64,000 nt of DNA, from the NCBI GenBank assembly GCA_944472135.2, contig OX235267.1:35557312-35621311 (forward strand), written 5' to 3'. A program made the position numbers and the translations under genes. This document shows, piece by piece, positions 1 through 10,289 of this stretch; the stretch's first letter is position 1, and each line of letters opens with the position of its first letter. The stretch is from Trichobilharzia regenti (Eukaryota > Platyhelminthes > Trematoda > Strigeidida > Schistosomatidae). The notes below the pieces were generated by a model, which made no database searches, was not told where the DNA came from, and saw nothing but the letters and a program-made list of their open reading frames with translations.

Positions 1-274
1 ATGTTTAGTTCACCCTATTATCTAAAAAATAACGCCCAGTAGTACAACTAGGCATTGGTATATTCCCTCACGTTAACCTCAACTATGCAGTAAAAGTTCT
101 GTGTACCTGGGGAAAATTTGCTTTGGAGACATACAAAGAATGGTGTACTTTTAGAGAAAAACAGTGTTAATATTAGATGGAGGCAATCGGCAAGAAGCCT
201 TGCTTGACCTACGTTTCGTGCTAGTTGGAACTCATCAGTCAGCAAGGCGTATCTGCAACCTAGAAGGAACTCAT
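1..274. other. no gene recognised
   Basis: Unique-looking AT-rich sequence. The 65-codon reading frame on the minus strand here has no recognisable domain or splice context, so I see nothing supportable. Confidence 0.5.
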
Positions 275-356
275 GTCCCTTCTGAGATTTGAACCCGCGT
301 CACCCAGTACTGCAGTCAGAGACGTTACCACTGAGCTATTTGGACTCACAATTGAC
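275..356 (-). repeat. tRNA-like SINE head (A box and B box)
   Basis: Read on the minus strand, this stretch has a pol III A box (TAGCTCAGTGGTAACG) and, about 35 nt later, a B box (GGTTCAAATC), in tRNA-like spacing. It is a tRNA-derived repeat head rather than a functional tRNA, because no clean cloverleaf with a paired acceptor stem could be drawn. The family differs from the other SINEs in the window. Confidence 0.5.
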
Positions 357-831
357 CTCCTGTAGGGCTGTAGTGGATATTTTCATTGGACACTAGTAAC
401 TAGTGTGACGTGTCTAGTGTTAGCTGGCATAGGATAAAGTTGGAAGTGATTTAGAGCTGGTCAAACGAAGACATGGTACCAATGAATTAAGTCTTAAACT
501 GTTATTATAAGCCATATAGATAGGTCGTATGCCTGACTGGATCCTCGAGACAATAAGAATTAATGACTAGAGATTAGTGATGTGGCTTAATACCGTTCTC
601 AGTGGCACAAATGAGCTAAACCTTCACTGTTCTCTATGCAATTACTCTTCGTGCGGTAAATTTTTAGTTTATTTTAATTTATTCGAATAAAGCAAAAACA
701 ACAATTCGTGCAGAATAAGATGGTATTCTCATTTATTTAGTCGGCTTCTCATCAGCTGCGTACAACCTAGGAATTTAAATTAAATGGATGTGAAACCAGT
801 TAGTAGGAGACTGCAGAACTAGTAAATAGTG

Positions 832-835
<4 letters not shown>
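357..835. other. no gene recognised
   Basis: No long reading frame, no splice-consistent exon and no repeat that I could match to another part of the window. Confidence 0.45.

Positions 836-877
<42 letters not shown>
836..877. repeat. (TA)n microsatellite
   Basis: A pure TA dinucleotide run of about 40 bases. Confidence 0.95.
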
Positions 878-878
<1 letters not shown>

Positions 879-2700
879 CTCGTACATAGATCTTCAAGTA
901 TAAAAACGAGACGAAAAATATATGTATGTATGTTGGATACAATTACAAGGGAGTTGTACAATAAGACTAGAGGTGAATAAGTAGGTATTAACTAACAAGA
1001 GAGTTGCGTAACGATGTGGAGCCCAATCTTAACCATATGAACAAAAAGCAAAATTACATAACAGAGGGGGAAGATGTTAAATCCGGAGATTACGCAATCA
1101 AATAAAAGGAGAGTAAAGACTCAGTTACCGGGTAAGGGAAAACTGATGGCTTTAGTTTGAGAATCCACGAATTGGGTTTTAACTGCTTGATGGCATTTGT
1201 TTCGATAAGCTTGAGGAGACTCGAATCATATTGTCTGTTGGTAATTTAACAGATTTCAGGGTGCGTACTCTTGACCCGGACCAACGAGATGCCCGGCTTA
1301 GCACTACTGAAAGAGTTTGTTCCATTTGCATTTCTTTCCTCTAATTTTCTGTGTGATTTCATGAGGTGTGACAACTGAACTTGTTGCATTTTAGTACAAG
1401 TTCTCCGTTGAAAACTCAGGTATAATAGCTTTGAGTGTTTATTAGAAATCTTTCTCTGCGTACCATGGAAAAAAATAAGAATTTGTTTGCACCTCTCTTT
1501 TCCACTAATGTCAGTGACACTACCAGGAACTGGGATTACTTAAAAAGTCAAGTACGCGTTGAGCCGAATCTATTCTTAGGTGTGTGGTGGGGGAAATATC
1601 GAACTGACAAGAACCATAATAAAATTTCGTAAACATATATATGCGATACGTAAAATAATCTCTACGTATCTTTCGCAAACTTCCCTTCCATATTTAAAAA
1701 CTATAAAATGCCGTATGCGAGGCTTTTACAATCAACAGACAAACTAATTCATAGTCCGCCTATAAGCGAAATTGCCATCCATCAAAACATTAACGACTGC
1801 TCAAACTCATCAGCAGTTAGGCATATATATTCAGCTGCCCCTTTCGACCCAGATATACTGGTCATCTGACGCGTATCCTGTTCATATGGTTGCAGAAAGG
1901 TAGCAAGTGGCTCTATAAGACGTGCAGCAGTTGAACAACTCATCACCACTACCTTTTCATTCTCAACCAAATTTCATTTTTAAATTCACTTGCCAAGTGA
2001 ACATCAGTCTACCAGAAACAGAGAGCTGTCACCTTCTTTGCATTGTTGAAGCTCTAGTCATCTGGATGCGGAAACCAGAGTTCTGATTAGAAGAGAGAGT
2101 TCTTCAGCCACTAATTCTTGAACTCTTATGTAATATCGCATTTCCTTACTTTTTTGTAATTCTAACACTCTTACTCAACTGTTTTTATACATTGATCATT
2201 TCTAGCAATTGTGCTCATAACAGTTCACTTCTTTCGTTAGTATCCCTTTATTTTGTGGAAAAATTTCATATAAATGTTATGGTACAGCTGAAGAGAATGA
2301 GTTCACTACAAAGAATCCCTTCTATGAACTACTAGTTTTGTTTGTTAATAATTAGGCAACAAGTTTCAAGTGCATCAATCAGGTACTGCTGTTATTCTCA
2401 CCCACAAAATTTCACTGGTTTGGATAAACAACTAATAGGTAGATAGTCCAAATCTATGAGTATAAAGTTCTACAAAATAATTGCATTAATTTAATCATAC
2501 AATCACCTAGGTGTATGCATTGTTTACATGCCAAAACACAAATAGTTTTTGAACTTTAGTTCCTTATTTTTTTCCCCAACTATCCTTAATTTCACCATGG
2601 GAGCAGTTATGAATAAATACGTTAGATCGATAAATATGCCTGTTTCTGATTGGTTGTAAATTCATTGACCAATAAGAAACTCGTAAAAAGTTATTTATTT
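878..2700. other. upstream intergenic stretch, no gene recognised
   Basis: Short frames here (about 60 codons) have no domain signature, no signal peptide and no neighbouring exon. The stretch ends in the promoter region of the secreted-protein gene. Diverged repeats may be present but could not be assigned. Confidence 0.4.
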
Positions 2701-2764
2701 ATTCACTCACTCTCTCTCTCTCTGTGTCTTCCCTTCAATTTTAATTATTCTCTTTTTTTGGGAT

Positions 2765-2820
2765 ATGAGTTCTCTATAAATGTAAACTGAAAAATAACAT
2801 CAATAACAAAAGAAGAAGCG
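2765..2820 (+). promoter_or_regulatory. putative core promoter and short 5' UTR of the secreted-protein gene
   Basis: A TATA-like CTATAAATG lies near 2774, about 45 bases upstream of the ATG at 2821. A CT-rich stretch with a (TC)n run sits further upstream (about 2708-2724). The A-rich sequence directly before the ATG would make a very short leader. The assignment rests on position and motif only. Confidence 0.35.
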
Positions 2821-2976
2821 ATGAAATTACTCTTAGCAGCGTTTATCCTCTTCATAGCTTTATTGAGTCGATTAAATGTTGTACCTAATGGAAAAATCGG
2901 TGAAAAAGAAGTGGTTGTTTCATTGTCTGCAAATGAATGTTATCGTCATATAACAGATACTCAAGCGTATTCACGT
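2821..2976 (+). CDS. secreted protein of unknown family, exon 1 (signal peptide)
   Basis: The first coding exon has 52 codons and opens with Lys followed by a Leu/Ala/Phe/Ile-rich hydrophobic stretch over residues 3-16, a convincing signal peptide. The mature part has a single cysteine in the context NECYRH. The exon ends at a consensus donor (GTAAGT at 2977) in phase 0, and reading past that point gives repeat-like sequence. The start is chosen because it is the first Met, it directly precedes the hydrophobic core, and a TATA-like motif lies upstream. The exons at 5302-5398, 11926-12098 and 13895-14085 follow in compatible phases. I do not recognise the family; a schistosome-specific secreted or surface protein is a reasonable guess, nothing more. 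Confidence 0.6.
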
Positions 2977-3039
2977 GTAAGTCTATCTGTCATTTGTCTG
3001 TATAAGTCAGAACAATCTTCATATTTATTTATGAATTGC

Positions 3040-3320
3040 ATTCCTTAGTTCTTTGTTAATAATAGTTAAGTATTTTTGTTTTTATATTGGACAGAAATGT
3101 TCAGTCTGTCTTGTCATATCGGTTTCCAGTACGGACGCCCGGATGATGTTTGAAGATTAACTTGATGCTACTTTGGTTGATAGATGCACCACTAGTAGGT
3201 AGCGTTTGAAACAGTGGGTACAGGGTTCAAACTTCACTAGGATTGCAGTTGTTTTCAGAAGACGAGTCCCAAATAGGACGAAATGAGCATTTAGGATTCT
3301 ACTGCTAGTCACCATCAACC
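3040..3320 (+). repeat. degenerate hammerhead-type repeat
   Basis: Near 3263-3285 there is a stem II plus loop identical to the schistosome hammerhead core (GTCCCAAATAGGAC) followed by GAAAT, but the preceding CUGANGA element is ruined (reads CAGAAGACGA). It belongs to a SINE-like family different from the one at 4278. A related degenerate copy lies near 57270-57430. Confidence 0.45.
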
Positions 3321-3349
3321 AAAATAATAAGATTCAGATGTTTTTTCAT

Positions 3350-3547
3350 TAATTTTAATTTTTTAAGTTTTGATTTACAGCTTGATTCCACACTGTATTT
3401 TTGGTACAAGCATGGAATTTTCAGCATGGATATCGGTAGCCCAAATTTTGCAGGCCGACCATAGATATCAGGTGTGCGCCGGTGTGGGCTCGAACCCCGG
3501 ACCATGAGCATGGTCGGCGAGAGTCCTAACCACTGTGCCACGACGCA
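3350..3547 (-). mobile_element. tRNA-derived SINE, family T1
   Basis: The minus-strand head (3547 to about 3476) resembles a tRNA, with a near-complementary 7-nt acceptor pair (GCGTCGT/CCGGCGC), an A box (TGGCACAGTGGTTAGGA) and a B box (GGTTCGAGCCC). The tail, ending in a sequence like AAGCTGTAAATCAAA, is shared with the copy at 60864-61045 and partly with those at 63890-64000 and 15990-16080. The gene's first intron hosts it. Confidence 0.7.
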
Positions 3548-3550
3548 CTG

Positions 3551-3552
<2 letters not shown>

Positions 3553-3592
<40 letters not shown>
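3553..3592. repeat. (TA)n microsatellite
   Basis: A pure TA run adjoining the T1 SINE head. Confidence 0.9.
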
Positions 3593-3593
<1 letters not shown>

Positions 3594-3769
3594 TATTAGG
3601 TGACTTTGTTTTCGAGCAAGTTGAAGTAGGTTCATATCCCACATGATTTATCAAACTGTCCCACTCACTGTTAAATTTAGCAAACCCACTGTTAAGTTGT
3701 TTATATGACAAATCAGTGAATCTAAACAGGTGATACAAATGATTAGGGTATCATGGGTTATGGTTATAA

Positions 3770-3968
3770 CTTGTTGATATTAAGTTGGTTTACAGACTGA
3801 CATTCGTTAAAGAACCACTGAAAACCACCAGAGAACACTGGATAGCTGTTTTGACCTACTTTGAAACTTGTCATCAGTACGCATATCCACCACCAGGCTT
3901 CGAACTAGGACCTTGTGGTTACAATGCAAACTCGTAGACTATTCAGTCACTGTGAACCGACTCAGTGA
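3770..3968 (-). mobile_element. hammerhead SINE (family H), diverged
   Basis: Minus-strand copy of the H family. The tail motif read on + (GTTAAAGAACCACTGAAAAC), a diverged ribozyme region and the B-box complement (CTTCGAACTAGGACC) are all recognisable. The hammerhead core is decayed. Confidence 0.55.
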
Positions 3969-4029
3969 CCAGACTATGAACCCTGAATTTTACCGACTGG
4001 TGATTTTAGTGTGACTGGCACCAGCCACT

Positions 4030-4222
4030 GTCATCTCTGGCGGGTATTCATCCTCACCTGTAACTGGAAGGTCCTGGGTTCGAACCCCGATGGGTGCGTT
4101 CTACTGAAGAGTCCCAAATCAGGACGAACACAGCTGTCCAGTACTTTCAGCTTTTCAAATGGTTCTCAAACTGATGTCAGCTCATGATGAAACCTTTCAA
4201 AAACCAATACTTGAAAATTAGA
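4030..4222 (+). mobile_element. hammerhead SINE (family H), ribozyme broken
   Basis: B box (GGTTCGAACCCC), then CTGAAGA at 4104, stem II GTCC/GGAC, and GAACA in place of the expected GAAAC. Stem I no longer pairs (TTCTA instead of GTACTG). The end of the repeat, CCAATACTTGAAAAT, is well preserved. Confidence 0.65.
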
Positions 4223-4373
4223 AATAATATAATTTACCAAATATGATGTAATGATTCTGAAGTCAATTCAATTACATATTTTCAAGTATTGGTTTTTGTA
4301 GGGATTTTGTTTGATTGCATGGAGGATTTAATCATGAGCTGACATCAGTTAGAGAACCACTGAAAACCTGGGA

Positions 4374-4419
4374 GTACTGGACAGCCGTTTCGTCCTAGTT
4401 TGGGACTCCTCAGCAGTAC
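4374..4419 (-). ncRNA. type I hammerhead ribozyme, complete core
   Basis: On the minus strand: stem I 5' arm GTACTG, core CTGAGGA, stem II GTCC/GGAC, GAAA, a minimal stem III (AC / GT around a GGCT loop), cleavage triplet GTC, then stem I 3' arm CAGTAC. Every invariant hammerhead position is present; the GGA variant falls at the freely variable position 7. The very short stem III is typical of schistosome SINE ribozymes. Activity is inferred, not shown. Confidence 0.72.
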
Positions 4420-4537
4420 GCACCCACCGGGATTCGAACCCAGGACCTTCTGGTTACAAGGCGAGCTCGTAGACCATTGAGCCACTGGGACCCGATCCAA
4501 TGGTCCTTGAAGGTCCTGGGTTCGAATCCGGTGGTGC

Positions 4538-4582
4538 GTACTGCTGAGGAGTCCCAAATAGGACGAAACGGCTGTCCAGTAC
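4538..4582 (+). ncRNA. type I hammerhead ribozyme, complete core
   Basis: Stem I GTACTG (4538-4543), core CTGAGGA (4544-4550), stem II GTCC/GGAC around CAAATA (4551-4564), GAAA, minimal stem III AC/GT with loop GGCT, GTC ending at 4576, then CAGTAC (4577-4582) to close stem I. Predicted cleavage falls between 4576 and 4577. It mirrors the ribozyme at 4374-4419 on the other strand. Confidence 0.75.
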
Positions 4583-4939
4583 TCCCAGGTTTTCCAGTGG
4601 TTCTCTAACTGATGTCAGCTCATGATTAAATCCTCCATGCAATCAATTACATATATCAAACTAGTAGATCGGGGTCAACTAGATTACTGGAACGTAAAAA
4701 TTTAGCTAGACCTAGAGTAATTGACTCTGTTAAGTTAAATAACCTAGAAAAGAAAGCTCAGTCATTGCATTACACTGCATTTATTTGCATGTAATCACAA
4801 AATAGGGCGGGGAGGGACAGAGTGAGTATTAAAAAGTAATTTGGTTAGGTGGAGATAGAGAGAAGTTAATCATTGAAGCTTTGTTTATCGATTGAAAACC
4901 GCACACGTGGAATCGGAATGACACAACACCTATACAGGA

Positions 4940-5000
4940 TGGGGGATTTCATCATGAGCTGACATCAGTTAGAGAACCACTGGAAAACCGGAGACATGGA
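4940..5000 (-). repeat. SINE H tail fragment
   Basis: A short piece of the H-family 3' region (reads GATTTCATCATGAGCTGAC on +) embedded in U1. The B box and ribozyme are absent. Confidence 0.5.
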
Positions 5001-5301
5001 GACTGGCAACAAACAAAAAATGGAAGTTGGATAGACAGAAAGAGAGGATAACTCCATTATGGATAAGATTTTATTGTGATAAATCACACAGTGTTGTACA
5101 GTAATATTAACTAATGACCACGTTTCGAGCACAAAACATTGCTCATAATTATATGATATAATAGCTTGTCCCAGGCCCAGAAAAAACAGGAGAGGTTGGA
5201 CATGGGGCTAGTAAATCTAGCTTTTGAGAAATAACTCTATTGCTGCTGAATATTTCAATTATTTCGACTTATCCTCATCATTTATCTTTTCATACGCCTA
5301 G

Positions 5302-5398
5302 TGGATGCCTTCAGTTCTATCAACAGAAACAGAAATGAAGCCATTTATTGCCAGCATCGGTGAAGAATTCGTCTTAGTAGTCGACTATGGATATTTAG
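5302..5398 (+). CDS. secreted protein of unknown family, exon 2
   Basis: This 97-bp exon follows a pyrimidine-rich acceptor (CATACGCCTAG) and ends before GTAATT. It starts in phase 0, matching exon 1, and leaves one base, matching the two-base start of exon 3. The translation begins WMPSVLST and ends in VLVVDYGYL with no stop. The frame is closed on both sides outside the splice sites. Support is phase matching plus splice signals, with no domain hit. Confidence 0.5.
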
Positions 5399-5759
5399 GT
5401 AATTATTATGGTTATTGATTTACAAATGATTATTTTGCTGGATTTGTTTTATTTAGTTATTCTTATAAAGTTGACCTGTCTAAGCATTAAGATATTAATT
5501 ACCTTCAAACTGATTAATTTAGCCATTGAATGAATTTTAAAAAATATCAGCTTGAATTCTGTTGAAGACTGATGAAAGGACGTTGATAGATATTTCCTCT
5601 TAGTATGGCATTTCTCAGCGGTGGTTACACTTGATCCTACAACACAGTCGATCTTATGAACACCATGTTATTTAGCGACCGTATGATAGGATCTCAAAGG
5701 CTTGTATTGCTAATTTGTGTATTTGATTTATTGCTTCCTCTGTAATAACCTAATTATCA

Positions 5760-6178
5760 CTCCTAGTTTTGTGGTGTGTGAGGCTGGTTGTATCTTACCA
5801 TAGTCGTTTGCGTTCTGTCTCCCGTATTAAGTAGTGTCATATCGTGGACACTATTGAAGTTAGGCATAGAGTGCTAAGTAAGAAAGGGAAGTCTGTCGAT
5901 GAGGTTTTGGAGTTACATCGATTGGGATGGGTTTGGATAGGCGTTGGGGATGCCAAGACGCCACTTTCTTCGACAAGCAGTGTTACCTGATAGACAAATG
6001 CGTTGGGATATAGTAAGGGGTGGTGAAACCAAAGCCGGTTATCAGTCAATATGGTCTTTATCCCTTGATTTGAGGTGTAGACTGCCTGGTTGGTGTTCTC
6101 AGGATGCTAAAAACCAACGTATGGACACTGTTGGTGATATGAATCGAAATCTTTCTGAATGGCTGTGATGCACTCACT
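5760..6178 (+). mobile_element. non-LTR retrotransposon C-terminal relic (family N3)
   Basis: Across frameshifts the plus strand encodes the characteristic non-LTR C-terminal tail: an EVRHRVL motif, then GKSVDEVLELHRL, LRMPRRH, a degenerate RLPGW motif, and finally a D-M-N-R-N-x-S-x-W motif just before a stop near 6167. The same tail is found at 47440-48000. Several frame breaks make it dead. The family resembles schistosome non-LTR elements, but I cannot name it. Confidence 0.6.
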
Positions 6179-6224
6179 GTTCGTGATATTGTCTATCTAT
6201 CAAACTGTCATATTTTTCCATGTT

Positions 6225-7245
6225 GCTGTTGTTTCTCCCACTGATTTATGCCCATAAAATTATGATTATTATTATTATTAGGGTTTCTAGTGGAATATAG
6301 GGCCTTAATAAAATGCCTCCACTTTGTTCTATTTCCTACAACCCTTTTTACGTGGGCCCACGATTGCCAATAATCTCTCATCTCCCCTTCCTCGCACGAT
6401 CTCCTCCATGTCATCCTCATACTGACGACCCACCCGTTACTCCCATTTTAGATTCCACTCGAGTGATGGCTTGCACTGCGCATTGTGTCATTCAACGGCC
6501 TCCTGAACGCATGCCCTATCCATCTCCGCTTTCTCCCACATATTTGTTGAGCAATCGTTTCTTAGTTGGTTTGTTGCTAGCGTTTCTTGTTACTAGTCCT
6601 TTCCGACTGGCTGGTCATTTAATCTTCAGTATGGAGTCAGGGAAGGCAAATGTCGATAAAAGTCTATAACCTGTTGGAAATCCTACACGTGACACGCCAA
6701 GTTTCTGACCCATACAGAAGAGCTGACTGACTGGGTTAACAATGGTGTTGAAATTCCCTAATCTATTTTGTTCTCTATGCTGACTGGGTGCAGATTTCCA
6801 AACTGGTTTCAAGTTGATGAAGGCGTACCTTTCCTTTTCACTTGTGGCTAGCTGGCTGGCTGGCTGGCTTAGACGTATTCATCCCTTCTGCCGGCCTGTG
6901 GTTGAAACTGTGCTCCCTAGCCAGATAAGTGAAGGAAGTAACCTCTGTCGAATCTCCCTTGGTGATGACAATTGGTGCTGGTTGTTGTTGCTGTTGGTTG
7001 GTTAGCTTCATCACCTCCGTCTTGTCTATGTTCACCCGGAGTCCTGTCTCCGCTGCTTCTTCATCTAGTTTTTTTTTTGGTTTTCTCCTGCAATTCTTCG
7101 AGTTTGTGTGTCATTAAACATAAATCATCCACGCGCGAAATCCAGATCTTTTAGAGTCTTCTTATCGGTCATTCCAAAGTATTCCTGTCTTCTCACTTCC
7201 CATGCATAGTCTGCAGCATAATCCAGTCCACCACAATTAGGAATA
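6225..7245 (-). mobile_element. RTE-like non-LTR retrotransposon, 5'-truncated
   Basis: Minus-strand copy whose 3' end lies at the left, next to a short ATT-repeat tail (about 6265-6282). Toward the right it encodes, with frameshifts, the RTE C-terminal region: WRRSCEEG, LYST, a VNIDKTEVMKL-type motif near 7030, and a decayed catalytic RT block (DLDFARVDDL) near 7130-7160. Copies of the same family lie at 9905, 10290, 21200, 28275, 35860, 56225 and 58090. The SR2/RTE lineage is the likely home. Confidence 0.7.
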
Positions 7246-7289
7246 TCTTCGATGATAATAGACAGCCTTGTCTATTATTATAGTTCTTT

Positions 7290-7390
7290 TAAATCTCTTT
7301 TTTCTCTCTTCTGTTTAACTTTGTATGCTACATAGAGCGTAGCAACTTGGACTGCTGCACTTTTGTGCAGACAGTATATGAAAACCTAGT
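7290..7390 (+). repeat. N3 3'-end fragment
   Basis: Matches the end of the N3 element as seen at 48440-48570 and, inverted, at 17820-17900 (shared TTTGTATGCTACATA followed by an ACTGCTGCAC-like block). Confidence 0.45.
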
Positions 7391-7600
7391 TAGTATGTGG
7401 TGTTCTGCCTATTCTTACATTTTGATCATAATGTAACTGATAGTGATGGTAAAGTCTAGTTAGTTGAAAAGTTTTAATGTCGGTTTCCATCATCTTTCCT
7501 CTTAGCCGAAATGAAATTACTACATTCTTACTGGTTAAGGAAGGCCCATGAAGAAACTGGAAAGTAAAGGTTAAGAGAATTTCTTCGAATACCACTTTCA

Positions 7601-9193
7601 TTGAGGTGCTATATTTGTGGCATAGTATTACTCAAAATACACAAGGCAAATATCCCATTACGACCAATTGTATCACTCCCAGGAACTCCAACATATAATT
7701 TATCCAAAGAATTATACAGAAAACTAAAACACCTAACGGAATCTTGCGATCACTCCATCAACTCTGCTATCCAATTCCTAGAGAAAATCAGAGGCATCCA
7801 AATAGATGAACAAGAAATAATGGTATCATTCGACGTGACAGCATTATATACATCCATCGGACAAAACCTAGCAAAAGAAACCATGGAGCAACTACTTAGC
7901 AACGACGAACAACTGCCACAACAATCAAAAATGCAACACACAAGCTGGATGGAATGCATAAATCTATGCCTAACAACATACTTCCAATTCAACGGCCAAA
8001 TATATGAACAAGTCAAAGGAACACCCATGGGATCGCCAATATCAGGTTTGATTGCAGAAGCAGTGATGCAAAGACTCGAAAATATAATTCTACCAAAGAT
8101 CAAACCCAAGATTTGGATACGCTACGTCGACGACACATTTGTAATCATCAAAAGAAACGAATTAGATAAAACTCACAACTTAATAAACAACGTCTTCAAC
8201 GACATCAAATTCACAAGAGAAGAGGAATCCGAGAACAAAATACCATTTTTGGACGTCTTAGTCAGGCGAACAACTACAGGAGAATTAGAAACTCAAGTTT
8301 ATAGGAAATCAACTCACACAGACCAAATACTGAATTACAACAGCAACAACCCAATAACACACAAAAGGAATTGCATACAAACACTATTCAAGAGGGCAAG
8401 GACTCACTGCAGCACTCCCACCTTAAGAAAAATTGAAGAAAAGTATCTCATGGACGTCTTCCAAAAGAATGGATATCCACGGAATTTCATCAAGAGACAT
8501 ATACCCCCAAGCCAACCTACCAAAGCAAAAGCCACCAAGGAAAGCACAAAGAAAATTGCCTTACCATATATAAAAGATATCTCAGAAATCACTACAAGAC
8601 TCTTCAAACCTTTAGGAATTGACGTCGTACACAAACCAACAAAGTCGCTGCACTCAATTCTATGTCAACCAAAAGACTCAACAGCGAAAGAAGACAAAAC
8701 CAACATCATCTACAAAATAAACTGTAACAACTGCGAAAAACACTACATCGGCCAAAGTGGACGTCCCCTTCGTCTTCGTATCCACGAACATAAGCTAGCC
8801 GTCAAAAGACATGATATCCACTCCCTCATTTCACTACACACAGACAACTACGGACATCAATTCGACTGGGACAACGTTCAAATATTAGACAAAGGAAATA
8901 ACAAGAATGCTAGAGAATTTTTAGAAGCTTGGCATTCCAGTGGATCATCAATCAATAGACACATCGACATAGACAAAATTTATCAACCAATAAGAAAGAA
9001 ACTTCACACACAAAGGGTCAAAGTTCAAGTCAAAGAAACAACCGGTTCCAATACAAGTAACCTAGAAGGTGTGAAAACACACACAAACAACCAATCACGT
9101 CCAAGGTCACCAGGAGAGATGATTAATAAACTCGTGGAGAAATCTAAAAGCTCACTTCAAATTGAAGTATGCGCTGAAGATGTCACCCAGTAA
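7601..9193 (+). mobile_element. Penelope-like element, 5'-truncated RT plus GIY-YIG ORF (PLE1)
   Basis: An uninterrupted 530-codon frame. The PLE-homologous part starts around residue 11 (LKIHKANIPLRPI), so the N-terminal third of a usual PLE protein is missing and the Met at 7601 is probably not native. Reverse transcriptase motifs: SFDVTALYT (Asp about 78), TPMGSPISG (about 141-149) and the catalytic YVDD (175-178). The linker holds the PLE-typical GID..HKPTKSL motif. The endonuclease follows: IIY (369-371), two cysteines within the module (C375 and C378), HYIG (381-384) and a conserved Glu near 442. The cysteines between the two halves are a hallmark of animal endonuclease-bearing PLEs. 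Codons end in A or C more often than in the other PLE. The copy lies inside intron 2 of the secreted-protein gene. No stop or frameshift interrupts it, which suggests a fairly young insertion. Confidence 0.85.
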
Positions 9194-9409
9194 GGTGATG
9201 AAAGCTTCGCAAACTAACCATCCAGCTCAGAGAACAAAACCACATCAAAATAGTATTACTCATATATTATGACAGTTTCCTACTCGGTTTTCAACTTTAA
9301 GTGAATACCTTTTATCCTGGTATTGAGACAGTGAGGTTGATAATCCAATCAATGAAGAATAATGTTAATAGTAATTTTCAATAGTTGATTTGTAAGGATT
9401 AGATCTGTT
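9194..9409. other. PLE1 3' flank
   Basis: Probably the 3' untranslated part of PLE1 (to about 9290) followed by unassigned AT-rich sequence. I could not find an inverted repeat matching the 5' side, unlike the other PLEs here. Confidence 0.3.
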
Positions 9410-9575
9410 TTTTACGAGTTTGCTCACGGATTAGTATCAGTTAGAGAACCATTGAAAACCAGCATTGGAGTACTGGACAGCCAGCTGTTTCAACAGCCTG
9501 GTTTGGGAATCATCAGCAGTACGCACCCACTGGGGTTCGAACCGAGGACCTTCCGGCCACAAGGCAAGTAGCAAG
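9410..9575 (-). mobile_element. hammerhead SINE (family H), ribozyme broken
   Basis: Minus-strand copy with tail block, B box complement (GGTTCGAACCGAGG on +) and a hammerhead whose stem II has lost pairing and gained extra bases before GAAAC. Confidence 0.6.
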
Positions 9576-9904
9576 TAGTAGAATAGACTTTGAGCTAAGC
9601 TTTAATAGGCTTTATATCCGAATAATGAATTCATTTGTTGGAGTAAATTAACGCCACTTGTCAAAACCCAGTTTATTCAGGAGAATTGGTACCAAAAAAC
9701 ACTGATGTCCGTAAATTGCAGATCTTTCGAGTAGGTGTCTGAAATTCATGGATAAATCTGTGGCTCACTGGCTTAAGTACTCGACTATCGATCACTGGGC
9801 AGTGGAAGCAAATTCCCCTCCAACTGTCAAAGTTTAGGTAGCCAGCTGACACACATTACGTGTCGCATTATTAAGTTCATGTGGATGTTTGTGGTAGTTT
9901 ATGT
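9576..9904. other. no gene recognised
   Basis: Intronic sequence without a recognisable repeat or frame. Confidence 0.4.
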
Positions 9905-10205
9905 AACTTACTAGAAGTCTGTCAATGATCCAACCGAGAACCTATTGTCCAACAAATATTCAGAAGGAAATCTAGATGGATTGAACATATGCTGAGAAGA
10001 CCATTTGACTCCAAAGTGGGACGTGCATGGGAAATTATAAGTTTGATATGGGTCAGAGAGTGACATGGAGGCGATAGAGAGAAGCGAATGAAAGCTAATT
10101 GACAATCGTGGAGTAGGCTAAAAATGTCACAAAACAAATTGAAATGGAAATGTGCTTATGAAGTTCTACGTTCCATTCAGAACTCAAGGGAATAATCATC
10201 ATAAG
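9905..10205 (+). mobile_element. RTE-like 3' fragment, plus strand
   Basis: Across one frameshift it encodes an N-x-E-P-I-V motif, then RWIEHMLRRP, WSRLK, and a final NSRE block, the standard C-terminal end of the RTE family. It ends near 10205 and lies back to back with the minus-strand copy at 10290. Confidence 0.6.
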
Positions 10206-10289
10206 AATATTTTTGTAAATGCATGAGTTCATGTAATATTCGCGAAGGTCGAAACAGAGAAGGATGGTGTGACTGTTGTCATATCCCGT

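Larger units (their letters stand above)
4278..4642. mobile_element. palindromic pair of hammerhead SINEs with target-site duplication
   Basis: A minus-strand copy (4278 to about 4497) meets a plus-strand copy (about 4497 to 4642) head to head, so the arms from about 4310 to 4642 form a long inverted repeat. The pair is bracketed by a 10-bp direct repeat, TCAATTACAT (4268-4277 and 4643-4652), which occurs once in the paralogous U1 copy near 37530. Both arms carry a tRNA-like B box and a complete hammerhead. This points to insertion of the pair as one unit, or insertion of one copy followed by inverted duplication. Confidence 0.7.
4225..5170 (+). repeat. unclassified interspersed repeat U1, split by a double SINE
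   Basis: The flanks 4225-4277 and 4643-5170 match the minus-strand copy at about 37135-37590. That copy lacks the SINEs and so represents the empty site. Shared blocks include TAGACCTAGAGTA and AAGCTTTGTTTATC. The right end (about 5060-5170) is shared with 35755-35855. No reading frame has a recognisable domain, so the element class is unknown. Confidence 0.55.

Noticed and set aside
275..356. Functional tRNA gene
   Set aside because: The A and B boxes are good, but no paired acceptor stem or anticodon arm can be drawn, so a SINE head is more likely.
2821..3048. Single-exon 75-residue protein
   Set aside because: The stretch after 2976 reads through a consensus donor into intron sequence, and later exons match in phase, so a spliced gene is preferred.
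6313..6669. 118-codon plus-strand frame
   Set aside because: Antisense of the RTE-like copy; its composition follows that copy.
7750..8109. 119-codon minus-strand frame
   Set aside because: Shadow of the PLE1 ORF.
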